Part shown: positions 21,242 to 32,380 of the stretch, piece by piece
How positions within the stretch are numbered: position 1 is the first letter of the stretch
Layout: each line of letters opens with the position of its first letter
DNA from: Spirodela intermedia
Taxonomy: Eukaryota > Streptophyta > Magnoliopsida > Alismatales > Araceae
Assembly: GCA_902729315.2 (NCBI GenBank)
Contig: LR746277.1
Coordinates: forward strand, 2,733,001-2,797,000
Direction of reading: 5' to 3'
Length of the DNA stretch: 64,000 nt
Program-made: the position numbers and the translations under genes
The notes under the pieces: generated by a model
Databases searched by the model: none
What the model was told of the DNA's origin: nothing
The model's input: the letters and a program-made list of their open reading frames with translations, nothing else

Positions 21242-23758
21242 TCATATAAGATGATCTATCGCCATCAAAATATATTTGTATCCCAAGGTAAGTTTCATGA
21301 TATTGTTTTTCAGATTTAGCATAAATTCGTATACTTCATATATATACCTTGACATACTTTCAGCCAAAACAAAATGGAAATTAACAAAATTTTCCCAATA
21401 ATATTTCCATTTTGAAAAGAATCTTTCCTCATTTCTATCTTGTTTTGTAAGGCTTTCATTCATTATTAAATACTTCCTATTAATAGACCATAAAATGTGA
21501 TCAGGCCATATAATTTTTGAATTAGCTCTTACCCAATCTAAATTTTTTTCATCTAAATTGATATCTCTAATTCTTCCATTCATCCATTTCTTAATGTCTT
21601 CTTTTATCTGCATAATCTTCCCCTGCTCCATTTTATCTTCCATACATATTTGTTTAATTTGTGAGGAGTGAAATATTTCAAGCTTAGAAGTAATTCTAAT
21701 GGGCTGTGGGTTTTGAAGGATGGAAGGATTGTCTTCTTTAATCTCAGATCTAATGAATTCAGTAAAATTTAAATTTTCTCCTCCAAAATTATCTCTATAT
21801 TCATATTCATTATTTTCGTTTCTCCCCATTAGTTGAATCAACTCTTTTTCTAGCTTTTCATTTCTCAACTCATCAAATTCTTCATCTTCCCAAGAGCTAT
21901 CTTTTAATTTCAGTATATGATATACATCCTCCTCTCTATCAACATCCATGGCTGCAAAATTATGATCAGATTTATTAATTTCGTCTCCTACATCAACTGA
22001 TTTTTCCTCACTTGAAATATGTTTTTCTTCATTTCTGTCCATACTCCCTTCTACTAAAATTTGGATGATTTTTCCATGATCAGCTGCTGTTTCTTTATCT
22101 AAGGACTCTTTCTCCTCATCATCCTTACTATATTCATTCATCAATTGTGAGCAATAAATGATTTTATTCAAATTTTCTGCTACTATATTTTCAGCCTTAA
22201 TATTCTCATTTACTTCTAATGGCTCATCAATTTCTTCTAATAATTGGAAATAAGGATCATGTAAAATATTCTCAATCAATGTATTCACTGTCCTAACATT
22301 TTCATTTCGTGGGTTTTTTTCTAAATTTAACCAGCTAGACTCTCTTTGCTGAAATCCTACTGTTGGATAGTTTCCTGAATTTTCTATGGGCGGACTAGGT
22401 GGCTGTCCCTCTTCTCTCTTATTCCCAAGAGCCTCTATAATTTGTTTCTGGTGCAGCATCATTTGATTCATAGTTTGTTGCATCATTTGGCTCATAGTTT
22501 GTTGCATCATTTGGCTCATAGTTTGTTGCATCATTTGGCTCATTTGCTGCATCATTTCTATAGTATCATGTTGGGTTTGAGAGGGCTGATTTTTCTGAAA
22601 TCTGTTTTCTTGTTTTGGACGAAATTCAGAGTTTGAATTGGATCTAAGTGCTTCTAGATTTTGAATATTATTTGGGTTTCTCCACGAAAAATTATTCCCC
22701 CAATTAGGATTATAAGAATTAGAAAAATATTCCCTATTTTTACTAAAATCGTGGGGTACCTGCACTTGTTCTTGCCTAGGATGATATTGAAATTCGAAAT
22801 GATCATTTTCACCATACATAGGATCTGTACTATTTGAATTAAATTGAGGGTTAAGAGGCTTTCTAATATTGTCAATAAGAAAATCAAGTTTTTCTAATCT
22901 TTGATTAATCTGATTAACCTCATTTCTAAGTTTAGATTCATTATCATGATGCAATTCATGAATTCCTCTCTTCTTATCCCTATCATATAATTCAAAAGAG
23001 GCTTGATCTCTAGAATTTTCACTTAAATTCTCATAAAGACTGTAAATCTCATCAGGGGTTTTCTCCATAAAAGCTCCTCCACATATAGAATCAATCATAT
23101 TTCTATGTTGTTCTAATAATCCATCATAAAAAATTCTATTGAGCTGCCACTTGGGTATAACATGCTGAGGACATTTTCTAAGTAAATCTTTAAATGTTTC
23201 CCATGTCTCATGTAAAGTTTCTCCTGGTCTTTGAGAAAAATTCCATATATGTTTTCTCATATTTTGAGTTTTTCCTAAGGGATAAAATTTTCGAAGAAAG
23301 GCCTGTTCTATGTCTTTCCAGCTAGTTAATTCTCTATCTAATGTGGATAGCCAATGGCTAGCTTTGTCCCTAAGTGTATGAGGGAATAATTTCATTTTAA
23401 TAATTTCCGGTGTAACTTGAGGGAGATTAACTAAATCACAGACCATATGAAATTTTTCTAAGTGCTGATGAGGTTCCTCTAAAGGCAATCCATGAAAATT
23501 AGGGAGCATTTGAAAAATTCTTGGATTTATTTCGAATTTAACATTGGGTGCTAATGGGACTCTAATATTGGATGCTCTTTGAAATGAATTAGGGATATAA
23601 TAATTTTTCATGGCCATAGGATTGTTCTCAGTTTGGCCTGTACTTTCTTTAGGATCTATCAAAATTAATTTTTCTTTCGGATTTTTAGTTTTGAATGAAA
23701 TAATGAAAGGATTTTCTAGCCTTGGATGCAAGGATCTTCTACCATACATAAAAATCAA
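21242..23758 (-). CDS. gag: Gag fused to an unrecognised C-terminal region, intact 838-residue frame
   Basis: The only long uninterrupted retroelement gene in the window. Residues 1-90 are the Athila-type leader part and about 95-240 the Gag core ('WLSTLDRELTSWKDIEQAFL', 'YDGLLEQHRNMIDSICGGAF'), which should form the particle shell. About 270-290 may be coiled coil, and about 398-430 is a Met/Gln tandem (QTMSQMMQ units). Homology to E1 continues to about residue 498, where E1 has its 'NALRSGK' segment. Residues ~500-838 have no counterpart in E1. They are acidic to about 650, then basic and aromatic ('MQIKEDIKKWMNGRIRDINL', 'ILWSINRKYL', 'SRYIYEVYEFM'), and end 'GYKYILMAIDHLI'. I see no zinc knuckle, protease, RT or integrase motif. 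The start is the first ATG, shared with E1 and E3. An open frame of this length suggests recent activity or selection. Confidence 0.9.
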   Translation of the reverse strand: MIFMYGRRSLHPRLENPFIISFKTKNPKEKLILIDPKESTGQTENNPMAMKNYYIPNSFQRASNIRVPLAPNVKFEINPRIFQMLPNFHGLPLEEPHQHLEKFHMVCDLVNLPQVTPEIIKMKLFPHTLRDKASHWLSTLDRELTSWKDIEQAFLRKFYPLGKTQNMRKHIWNFSQRPGETLHETWETFKDLLRKCPQHVIPKWQLNRIFYDGLLEQHRNMIDSICGGAFMEKTPDEIYSLYENLSENSRDQASFELYDRDKKRGIHELHHDNESKLRNEVNQINQRLEKLDFLIDNIRKPLNPQFNSNSTDPMYGENDHFEFQYHPRQEQVQVPHDFSKNREYFSNSYNPNWGNNFSWRNPNNIQNLEALRSNSNSEFRPKQENRFQKNQPSQTQHDTIEMMQQMSQMMQQTMSQMMQQTMSQMMQQTMNQMMLHQKQIIEALGNKREEGQPPSPPIENSGNYPTVGFQQRESSWLNLEKNPRNENVRTVNTLIENILHDPYFQLLEEIDEPLEVNENIKAENIVAENLNKIIYCSQLMNEYSKDDEEKESLDKETAADHGKIIQILVEGSMDRNEEKHISSEEKSVDVGDEINKSDHNFAAMDVDREEDVYHILKLKDSSWEDEEFDELRNEKLEKELIQLMGRNENNEYEYRDNFGGENLNFTEFIRSEIKEDNPSILQNPQPIRITSKLEIFHSSQIKQICMEDKMEQGKIMQIKEDIKKWMNGRIRDINLDEKNLDWVRANSKIIWPDHILWSINRKYLIMNESLTKQDRNEERFFSKWKYYWENFVNFHFVLAESMSRYIYEVYEFMLNLKNNIMKLTLGYKYILMAIDHLI
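22466..22545 (-). repeat. In-frame 24-bp tandem repeat in E2 gag
   Basis: Three units of 'atagtttgttgcatcatttg' plus 4 nt, coding QTMSQMMQ. E1, E3 and E4 have fewer units, so it varies in number without breaking the frame. Confidence 0.85.
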
Positions 23759-23942
23759 TGAATTCGAGGGAAAAAGTTAGTAACTATTACCCTCCTTCAG
23801 GATGCTCCAGTCCTTGCCGTGCTTCTTTTCGTTCCCTTTTTCTAATAAAAATCAGCAAAAAGAAAATAAAACAAGAGTTAAGTTTTTTTTTTTTTTGTAC
23901 TCTAAGAGAAAAACAGAAAAATACTAAATATTATGCAATACA

Positions 23943-23960
23943 TCCCTGACAACGTCACCA
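23943..23960 (-). promoter_or_regulatory. E2 primer-binding site, degenerate
   Basis: In the sense direction TGGTGACGTTGTCAGGGA, with four transitions from the E3 form. The position, 5 nt inside the LTR, is correct. The changes probably post-date insertion. Confidence 0.75.
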
Positions 23961-23965
23961 AAATT

Positions 23966-25596
23966 TGACGTGACTTAGTCGTTGTATATTAAATCACGCA
24001 AATATAAAATTTATAAAACTAGAAAATACGAATTTTCGGATATTTAGAAGTATTTCTAAATAAATATATCAATTATAATTCAATAAAACTTCCAAAAATA
24101 GCGGTAATTTTACAAGTCGATCACAGGGATGTAATATAATATGTGGTAATTATTCAGAATTTTTCTCAATGAATACGATTTTCTATGAATTTTATACTAG
24201 GAAATAAAAAGGAAATATATTTAAAATTCACGAAAAAGGGAAATAAGGGCGCGCGCGTCAGGATGATGTCAGCGCCTGGCAAACGCGAATCGGGCGGAAA
24301 CAGAGTTCCGCTCGGCGATTCTTACGTAAGCGATTACAGACGATTTAATTAATCAAATTAAGATCTGTAAAAGCCGGAAGAATCGTAATAGAACAAAGTA
24401 TATTTTGGTAAATTAAAATCACAAAGAAATATCACTAAATGAAGTGTAAAATAAGTTTAAAGTAGGAAAACAGAGTTCTGGCATCGCGACGGCGATGCAT
24501 CGGCGATGCACCAGAATCCTGAGCGTTCGGGAGGATCGTTGTGCAGTGTCCACGGCCTCGAAGGCTCTTCTTGGACAAAGACGACGTGGGCAATCTCTAG
24601 ATCTTCTTGCGAAGTCTAGAGATTAATGAAATGGGTCGCTGAGTCGTCTCCGGTGGCTGTCACCCGGCAGAGCGGAAAAACGGCGACTTTGCGGCTCTCC
24701 GGCGGCTGTCACCCGACGGAGAGGAGCTGGATGGAGGTGGGGCGCGTGTCAGGGAGCTTCATCCTCAGGTCCGCGCAGCAAGAGGAGGCTCTTCATCGCA
24801 TCTGGTACTCTCTTAGGAGGTGGCGACTCCTCTCCCGGCGGATCGTCCTCTTCCCGACGACGGCTTGTTCGTCGATCAATTGGAGATGATTTACTCGATG
24901 GGTTCGCGATCCTTTTATCGCGAATCGTTCAGAAATTTTAGTAGCAATGCTCCGCGAATCGCGTTGACGAGATTTTCGCCGATGATCCAGCGATTCTCGT
25001 TGCTTAATCCTTCGCCGGCGATCTGCAGGAAAGTCGCGATAATCAGATAAAAATATATGAGTTTAGACTCTGGGAGGATTCGAACCCGCGCCGGTCGCCC
25101 GCCTGTGAGGAAGGTGTGACGCGGGTTTAGTCCCACATCAGTTGTGCGCCGATTTTTCGGGCAAATATATAGTAATGTTAGCTTCGGAAGCAAAGTCGCT
25201 TCTCTCGCATGTATGACCACTCCTTGCCCCACAGCCGGCTGGCCACCAGTGACGTGGAAGGAGGGTGGCGCACACGTGCCCCTATCGGTCCAAGCTAAGC
25301 CGCTCGAGCCCCTGCTCGCGGCTACTATCGACTGCGCTTCCGACCCGCTTGCGGGCCCGACTGGCCGGCGGGTCCCCCCATTTTGTAATATTTTTATTTT
25401 TATTTCTTGTTCTTCATTTATCTCAAAAGTAAGACTGTAAAAATCGTATAAAATCACATAATTACCCAAAAATTCACGTTAATCAATTGAAAACCACTTT
25501 TCACAATTTAACACAAATATAAGTCTATTTATCATGAGTTAAGGCTAAAACTATATTATTTACTAATTATTAACTCATGATAATGAAGACTTATCA
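23966..25596 (-). repeat. E2 5' LTR
   Basis: A complete 1631-bp LTR-A copy with TG...CA ends. It carries the TATA-like element (25164-25173) and an exact T-loop-like word (25076-25086). It shares with the E2 3' LTR a shortened 'ggtcgcccgcctgtgagg' segment, so E2's two LTRs are a true pair; E3 has the same shortened form. Confidence 0.93.
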
Positions 25597-26480
25597 GTGG
25601 ACCAAAATTGGTGGGCCTATCTGCAACAACACCAAGATACGCCAAAAATTGATGGCCCAACTATTATAGAAACGTGAAAATGGACTGAAAATATGAGAAA
25701 ACCCCAGAAAGGCTCAAAATAGAATTAGGCCCAAATTAAATACAAGAATAATGTATCAGAGTCTTACCTTTTAGCAGCTACATTGCTTAAAGGATGCTAT
25801 GAATTTGTTTCCTAAGATAAGAGCCTGGATAGTGTGTGAGTGTCACATTTTTAGTAACTGTCTTGTTTTAATGTATTTTTAACTTATTTCCTAAATTGTC
25901 CTTACTCTTAGGAGTGTCCCAACTGATTTTCCGCCCATTTGAAGGCCACCACATTGTTACCCTAGAAAAGATTTTAGTTAGGAATGTTAATTCTCTTTGA
26001 CAGAGTTTTAAGTGCTTGTAGATCCAAGTAACCTTTATAAATTCAGCTAACGTCATTTTGATCTTTGGGGATTCAAGGATATAGTTATAATGTTTGTGGA
26101 TTCAAATGTCATCTAAGTCATCTTTGTAACTCAAAGATCAGGAAAAATTGAGTCTTATAGATTCAATGTCTGGTTTTTGATCTTCTTGCGCTACAAATTT
26201 GTCTCTCATGAGTTCAAGGGTCAATTCTTCCATTCTATATAATTGTGCAATGTGAGAAGTCCTCAAGGCCAGCACTAATCTGCGTCATAAAATGCATGAT
26301 AGTTACAAGCAGCGTAGGTGGGTGTTCCCTTTGCTTGACGGTGCTCTATGTCACACAAATGCTTGTTGTCTACGTACTATCTAAACGGAGTTGCTCTCTA
26401 TAATAAGCACTATGCACGTTTGCACTAATACAGTGCCGTTGTTTGTAGTCTGAATGCAGATGACTCCTTGTACTTGGCCA
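25597..26480. other. Unassigned DNA right of E2
   Basis: AT-rich, with no frame above 80 residues that I recognise and no repeat ends visible. Confidence 0.5.
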
Positions 26481-26489
26481 CTCCACCAC

Positions 26490-27040
26490 ACAAGCTTGCA
26501 TATACCACTGTTCGGCTACAATCTACTGTGGAGGTTCCAGCTGCCGAAAGTAAGTCAACAACCACTCCAAGCTGACCCCCTCGTTGAAGGTAATTTGGCA
26601 TAGACCATTGTTGCTCTCTGCACGGTGAGAGTCCTACAGCCAGAGCTCCTACCAAAGTGATCATTTGTCCATCCCGACTGCTCTCTCTTGAGATTTTTTA
26701 ACAGTAGTTGAGGATCGGAGAGGTGCTTCCTTCTTAGGCTAACCCCCAGAAAACCTCTAAGGGGGGAGAAGGGATGCTCAATATTCATTCCACTAACATT
26801 GGTGGAGGTTAAGTGCAATGTATAATTCAGGGTTAGGGCGACCACCTAAGACACAAAAGATACGGCTTATTCTCATTCAAATTCTACTCCAGGGGAATTT
26901 CCCCCTTGACCTCCTGCTAACTCACCACAAATTCAGATCACATGTACATCATAGATCTAGGATGATAATTTTTCACAGATTCCAATATCTGCTTCTTTGA
27001 GACTGATCATTCTCCCCACAGCACTGCAAGTCTCCTCGTC
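26490..27040. repeat. Interspersed repeat R1, copy 1
   Basis: Matches 56090-56460 in the same order: 'cggctacaatct...gtgaggtt', 'gagagtcctacagcc', 'ctcaatattcattcca', 'ggtggaggtt', 'aattcagggtt'. A weaker match is seen in 2060-2300 and 17460-17700. It does not resemble LTR-A or copia. The class is unknown; neither terminal repeats nor coding motifs are visible. Confidence 0.6.
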
Positions 27041-28400
27041 CATCATGGCTTCACAACGTCGAAAATGCCCCAATTCATGAAAGTTTGTCACTAATTCCAT
27101 GCTTCGGTCAGAAGTATGTCGATTGAATATTTCCTACATGTACCATAGCACGAAAGTAAATCCAAAAGTGACTTTAATGGTAAAAATTATGAAAACTAGG
27201 ACAGGAGAAATATACTTGGTCTACATTTTATGGAATTGATGACATAACATGAAAATTATGAATATTTGCATGTGAAAGTTTGTAGAAGCCATTCAAATAA
27301 TTCAAAATATCATCTTCATAATTAATGTTGTATTCCTTCCAATTTTGGGTGCAAGTTCTAGATTTTCATTTCTCTCTTGTTTTATCTCTATATTTGATGT
27401 AGAACACAAACAAAAAAAGAGAAGGGAAAGAGGTTTCTAAGCTAGGTGGCACAAAATTAGTGGGCCAGACCTTTTAGAATCTTGAAACATGGGCGACAAG
27501 GATGGTTTCACACAGTCAAATTAGGCCTATAGTAAAACGTAAGAGAAAAATGTGAGAAGTTCGCAATGTTATTTTTTCTGCTTTTAATCTATATTTAATT
27601 TATTTTACATTTGAAGTTTTGTAAACATTGGCACAAACCAATATTTTCCTATATTATTATACTTTGAAAAGGATGTCAATGCATATTCTCCATCTTGATG
27701 CTTGTTCTAAAATTAATTAAACATTCATTTCTAGATTAATTCAATATTAATTATTTGTCTTTGTTTCTCTATGAGAATTTGTCTCTCAAAAATTAATAAG
27801 AGTGCAAATTGAGTTTCACATATATGTGCGTTATGTTGTCCTTATGAATTTAAAAATATTGTGGAAGATTGGGCCTCAATTTTCTCTTACAAAGTTTATT
27901 TTATTCATTATATCGTAAAATGTTGAGTTGTTACGTTAAACCTTTCTGCTAGTCTTTTGGGTCATATCTGGCTTTGGCTATTTATTTGCCACCATTCTTA
28001 TTGTCACTATGTGGTTTATTGGCTTTGCATGATTTCTCTATGATCTATTCTACAATTAACTTCATATTGAATGATGGGAGCAATAATCCCAGTTTCCATG
28101 AATGCACCTGTATCCCAACATATTCATGTGAGCAGCAGTGGATGTTGGATACGAACCTCTTGGCTCCATTATGCAGAATGATCCTACATGTTCATATGCC
28201 ACTATTCTTGATCTCTACACATTCTTTAATAATCTCAAATTTCATGGCTAAGCTTCACTATTAAACTCATGCATATTGGGAGGAAACCATATGAGCTAAC
28301 TTTGTTATATCTATTAAGTTTAGTATAGCATTATATCGCCAAGATTGGGGGTGAATTGCTAACTCCCATTTATTTATTTTTCTCCCTAATTTCATGAACT
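27041..28400. other. Unassigned AT-rich DNA
   Basis: A 96-codon frame at 27974-28264 shows no family motif. Nothing else can be supported here. Confidence 0.5.
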
Positions 28401-29870
28401 TTTCTGGCTCATAGGTTTTGGGCTGTTAATTTAGAGAATGTTACACAAATCATTATAGTGGTTTGGTATGAGGACCTACTCCACTTCTCAGCTAGTTGAG
28501 TCTTTCTAGCTACCTTGAGATCCACTAATATTTTAGTTAAACATTTAATGACTTAATGACTTCATGAGCCTTACACAATGGTTTTACTACCTCAATCAAA
28601 CTTACAATCCCACTAAGGAATCATCTCTAGATTCAAAAAAAATTCAGTCCGAACAAGAGAGTCTCACTTCCTTCTAGATTTTCAACCTAAAGGGGTTAAC
28701 ATAGATTAATGAGGGAGATTAGCAACTGTTAGTCTTTTCTAGATTAAGACCCTAGGTGGGTGATGAGTACAACTACACTCTATAAACATAAAGTCTTTGG
28801 AAACTTTTTCCTTATGAATGTCTTTGGAGAAACTTGAGGAATCTTTATGCTCTTGAACACATAAGGTGGATTTTGCTTTTAAGTGCTCAACATTGCAGAA
28901 GTTTGGTGCAGGCTCTTACTGAGCTTACTCGGCCTCACCTATATTTAGGATTATTGGGTTGCTCCCATAGATGCAAAATACTCAACAATGTTACATCTCA
29001 TGCTTGTATTTTTCTCTCGAAATATACTTGCTAATATTTTAAAAACAATATCAATTCAATGCCTCATAATTTTCCTGAATAGTTTATTACATTGGACTCC
29101 TTTTCCAAAGATTTTTCAAATTTTTACTATATGCCTATGCAACCAATACTCATTCATAAATAAAATGAAAACATTAAGACTCATATATGGTGATGACTAT
29201 TCTACCCTTAAGTAAACTTCTTATTAGACTTATGTTCAAGTAGTTCAGTTTTCTACCCTTGTATTGAGTAGCATGAACATTTAAAATATAATAAGATCAT
29301 CAATTCCATAATCCTATTAAACTGAAGTTATTAAAATGCCCTTCCATGCAGAGAGTCATCATATAAATATCTTAAGTTGTCAAGGCCTTCTATATCTTGG
29401 AAAGAAAATGCAGAAGTACTGAGGGCTTTGAATTGTTAAAATTTATCTAAAAGATAATTTCCTAGTCAAGGGGCTTTCCCTTTAGGTTTGTCATCCAATC
29501 TTCTCGTATTTTCTAAAAGACAATTGATCAGTAGATGTGCATTCCCATTAGGCTTATCTTCTAATCTTCTTTTTACTTTTCATTTTCCTATTGTGTTGTG
29601 ATAATAAACTTGTACAATCTATTTCGTTCAACATATAGATGCCTAAGCTGTGTCACTAGTAGTCAATGGACAACCCTATGCCTAGCGCAAACAAAAATTC
29701 TTCCTTTGATAAATCTAGTATAGAAATATGATAAATTGTAACATATTTTCCAAAGTTTTCATTGAACTAAGAAGTATCATTCTGATATGTATCATTAATT
29801 CGGCAAATATCAAAACATCATAGTGTGTTGTATTTATGTAACTTGGTAATCATGGATGTTAAAATTATTA
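28400..29870. repeat. Interspersed repeat R2, copy 1
   Basis: Matches 61010-62390 in order and direction ('tgtctttggagaaacttgag', 'ggtgga', 'aagtgctcaa', 'tagtcaatggacaac'). Its left part (28440-28790) matches 56480-56870 in inverted orientation ('ccactaatattttagttaaa'). It is probably an old mobile element of unknown class; no protein motif is visible. Confidence 0.6.
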
Positions 29871-31465
29871 TGGAATTTAAAATTATTTTATTTAGTGTGT
29901 GGATTTTTAAATCAACTAAAAAATGTAGTATTTATAGCTTTTTTAATAAAAATATATAAAATCTAGGCATTGTGGATGTGTCTCTTATGTTTGTTTTGAA
30001 GAAGCTGAGCTAAGAAGTATAGGGGGGTGAACTGGGTTTTTTAGGTTCTCTTATTTGCTAGTTCTCAAAGTTTTATAACAGTTAAACCACGTGCTATTCC
30101 ACTCTCTAGAGACAACATCCTTAGGGTCAACTGAATCTTTCACAAAGTACGTTAAACATCAACATCTTAATTAGGGGTCATTAAATGTGACACCCTGAAA
30201 AGCTTCCATTTAATAACAACGTTGCAACTGATATATACAATGAACACTATGGCCTTAGCTGCTCTCAACATTAAATACTACAACCTCAACAAATCTCCAC
30301 TGAATACCAAAAGATTCAACTAATCTATTGACTAATAGTATGGTCCCTATTGAACACAAAAGCCTCAGCAAGGCCATAATAAATTTATTGGCTCTAAAGA
30401 ATAGGTTTAAAATAAGTAATTGTTATTAAAAAAATCCTCATAGCTTTCTTTGTGTAAATTTCTTAACTGAAAGTTTCAGAATCAGCCCATGTCTAATGGA
30501 AAATTTGTTGACTTTAGAAACAGATCTGACTCTATTTTTCTCTCTTCTATTTCTATCTAAGGTGGGCTGAAGTCTTCTCTTTTCATTCTTGATATTGGGA
30601 TGTTTGATGGTAGTTTTGACAATTTAAAATCGATTTGTTGGATGTCACTTCAGCACCTAGAATTTAAGCTGAGAAAAACATGATTAATCTGATCAATTCA
30701 CAAAAAATAATTAAATTTAATGTGTTCATATTTCAAACATATTTCTGCGAATACATTATGTTTGATACTATAGAGAAGAAATTTCATCCAAAAAATTGTG
30801 AAATTATTGGAAATGCGTGTATCACACCCATTTTGTTCTTGATGATATTTCTTTTTTTTTCATACTGATTTAATGTATTATAATTATACTTAATGAGTAT
30901 CATTATTGTTTACTTTGGTAATAAGATATTACCTTTTATCATCTTCAAACCATTATACATGGTTAGAAAGGCAGCTAACAGCAGCTGATGGGGGATGATG
31001 CCTGGTCTAGTTGCTGCTGCTCCCATCCCACCTGAGGTTCCAATTTAATTCCTTCTCTCAAGAGACTTCCGTCTTGTCCACTGTGAAACTAAGGCTCCTA
31101 GGGCCAATGTTGGTGTATCATCTTTAAATGATAATTAAGATCAATCATTAGAAAATTTAGCTTGTCAATATAAATGTGATAAACTGAATGAAAATATTAA
31201 ATCAGCTATTTTGAATGCATCATAGAAAGTTTTGCTGACATATGCACTCGAACAAAATTTAACTGAAGTCTCTAACATACATTCTAAAATGATTTTTCTA
31301 TAATTTAAAATCAGGAGAAATATGATTTTTACTAGTGAGAGGGGTGTGTATTTACAAAATTGGAATGTCTCTTGATGTATCTATAAATTTCTGTAGGACC
31401 TTGGAGTAACTAGTCCATTCACAAGCCTAGCAACAGGCCCAGAAATAGGCCTTGTGAGAAACCCA
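29871..31465. other. Unassigned AT-rich DNA
   Basis: No supported gene. 'aggggggtgaactgggtttttta' near 30020 is a word common in plant repeats, but the element cannot be delimited. Confidence 0.45.
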
Positions 31466-31885
31466 TTACAATGATAGAAATGAAGGCTGAGGGCAGAGAA
31501 GAGGGGGGCTTGACAGGAACAAAGGTTTCCATTCGTGGTGGCAACAGGGACAGTAGTGTGCTGTGGTATCTTGCAGCAGAGCGCCAGTGGTGTCCAGTGG
31601 CATTGACAAGGTCTCCTTTAGAGTGATAGGTGGAGGCGAGCTTGGTGACAACTGTGAGCGTGGCAAAGTGGGGACGGGTGGCAGCAGTGGTGGATTTATC
31701 TTCCCTATTGACCTTCTCTCCCTCCGCCTAAAAGGTGTACACCGACAAAGCAGCCAACATGGGAGACCCTTAACTTGATGTTTAAGTTTATATCGTGATT
31801 TACCCTCGATTTTCACTTCGTCAGTTGCATGGGTGACAAATGCATAGTAGGATAAAGTTTTATGTTCTCTCAAAATTTGATTCAC
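31466..31885 (-). CDS. Hypothetical 139-residue frame
   Basis: The first 45 residues have balanced composition ('YAFVTHATDEVKIEGKSRYK'), with Arg/Cys-rich, then Pro/Ser-rich sequence after. I do not recognise it and it has no repeat copy elsewhere in the window. It could be an exon piece of a captured or decayed host gene, or chance. Confidence 0.25.
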   Translation of the reverse strand: MNQILREHKTLSYYAFVTHATDEVKIEGKSRYKLKHQVKGLPCWLLCRCTPFRRRERRSIGKINPPLLPPVPTLPRSQLSPSSPPPITLKETLSMPLDTTGALLQDTTAHYCPCCHHEWKPLFLSSPPLLCPQPSFLSL

Positions 31886-32091
31886 TAATCTGTACTTTTA
31901 TTATATATGAATAAATCGTTAACACCTATTTTGTTTTAAAGTGATGTTCTACATCACATTCTCTTGCTTAAAATAGACTTGTATTTGAGTTTTCATTTAT
32001 CATTGATTGATTTCCTACAGTATGTGTCATTTTGATAAATTCTTTGAAATCATATTTTATAATTATTTTTTAGCTTATAAATATTCTCATC

Positions 32092-32241
32092 TATTGACAT
32101 GAGAGAGGAAAACTCTAAAATCTATACAATCACAAAAGATAGAATACATGACTCCTATATAAAACAGAGGAGAGATGAGAGAGAGAGAGATACATAATGA
32201 GCCCTAGTGGGCTGGGAGTCTGATATCACTATTGAACATTC
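32092..32241 (-). repeat. Copia 3' LTR
   Basis: About 150 bp, matching 52679-52822 ('gacatgagagaggaaaac', 'gactcctatata', 'gatgagagagagag'). Flanked on the left by TCATC. On its inner side the sense sequence 'AACTTGAAGAGGAA' serves as the purine tract. Confidence 0.88.
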
Positions 32242-32380
32242 CTCTTCAAGTTGGAGCATATAAGTCGAATATATCTAACTTAGTACATGTGATGTCATAG
32301 GAGATGTCGCTCTTCGTGAAGACGTCTGTAAGTTGATAAGATGATGTCACATGAAAAGTAGAGATAAGTCTAAGCATAAC
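32242..32380 (-). pseudogene. pol: Copia polyprotein C-terminal end
   Basis: Reads in the sense direction as the end of a copia polyprotein ('SSYQLTDVFTKSDISYDITC', ending 'FDLYAPT' and a stop), the usual tail of RNase H in this group. It begins at the LTR junction with GTTAT (32376-32380, read in the sense direction). The matching upstream half of RNase H survives only at 5226, which also ends in GTTAT. Confidence 0.88.

Larger units (their letters stand above)
18107..25596 (-). mobile_element. E2: non-autonomous gag-only LTR retrotransposon
   Basis: Coding sense minus: 5' LTR 23966-25596, primer site 23943-23960, one long frame 21242-23758, 3' region with both purine-tract sites, terminal purine tract 19626-19638, 3' LTR 18107-19625 lacking its outer ~120 bp. 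It has the same LTR family, leader, Gag start and 3' region as E1, but no protease, RT, RNase H or integrase. It would need enzymes from an E1-type element to move. The target duplication cannot be tested because the left end is lost. Confidence 0.93.

Noticed and set aside
22442-22636. His/Leu-repeat frames antisense to the Gag Met/Gln tract (also near 38852 and 45642)
   Set aside because: Mirror image of the coding repeat in Gag.
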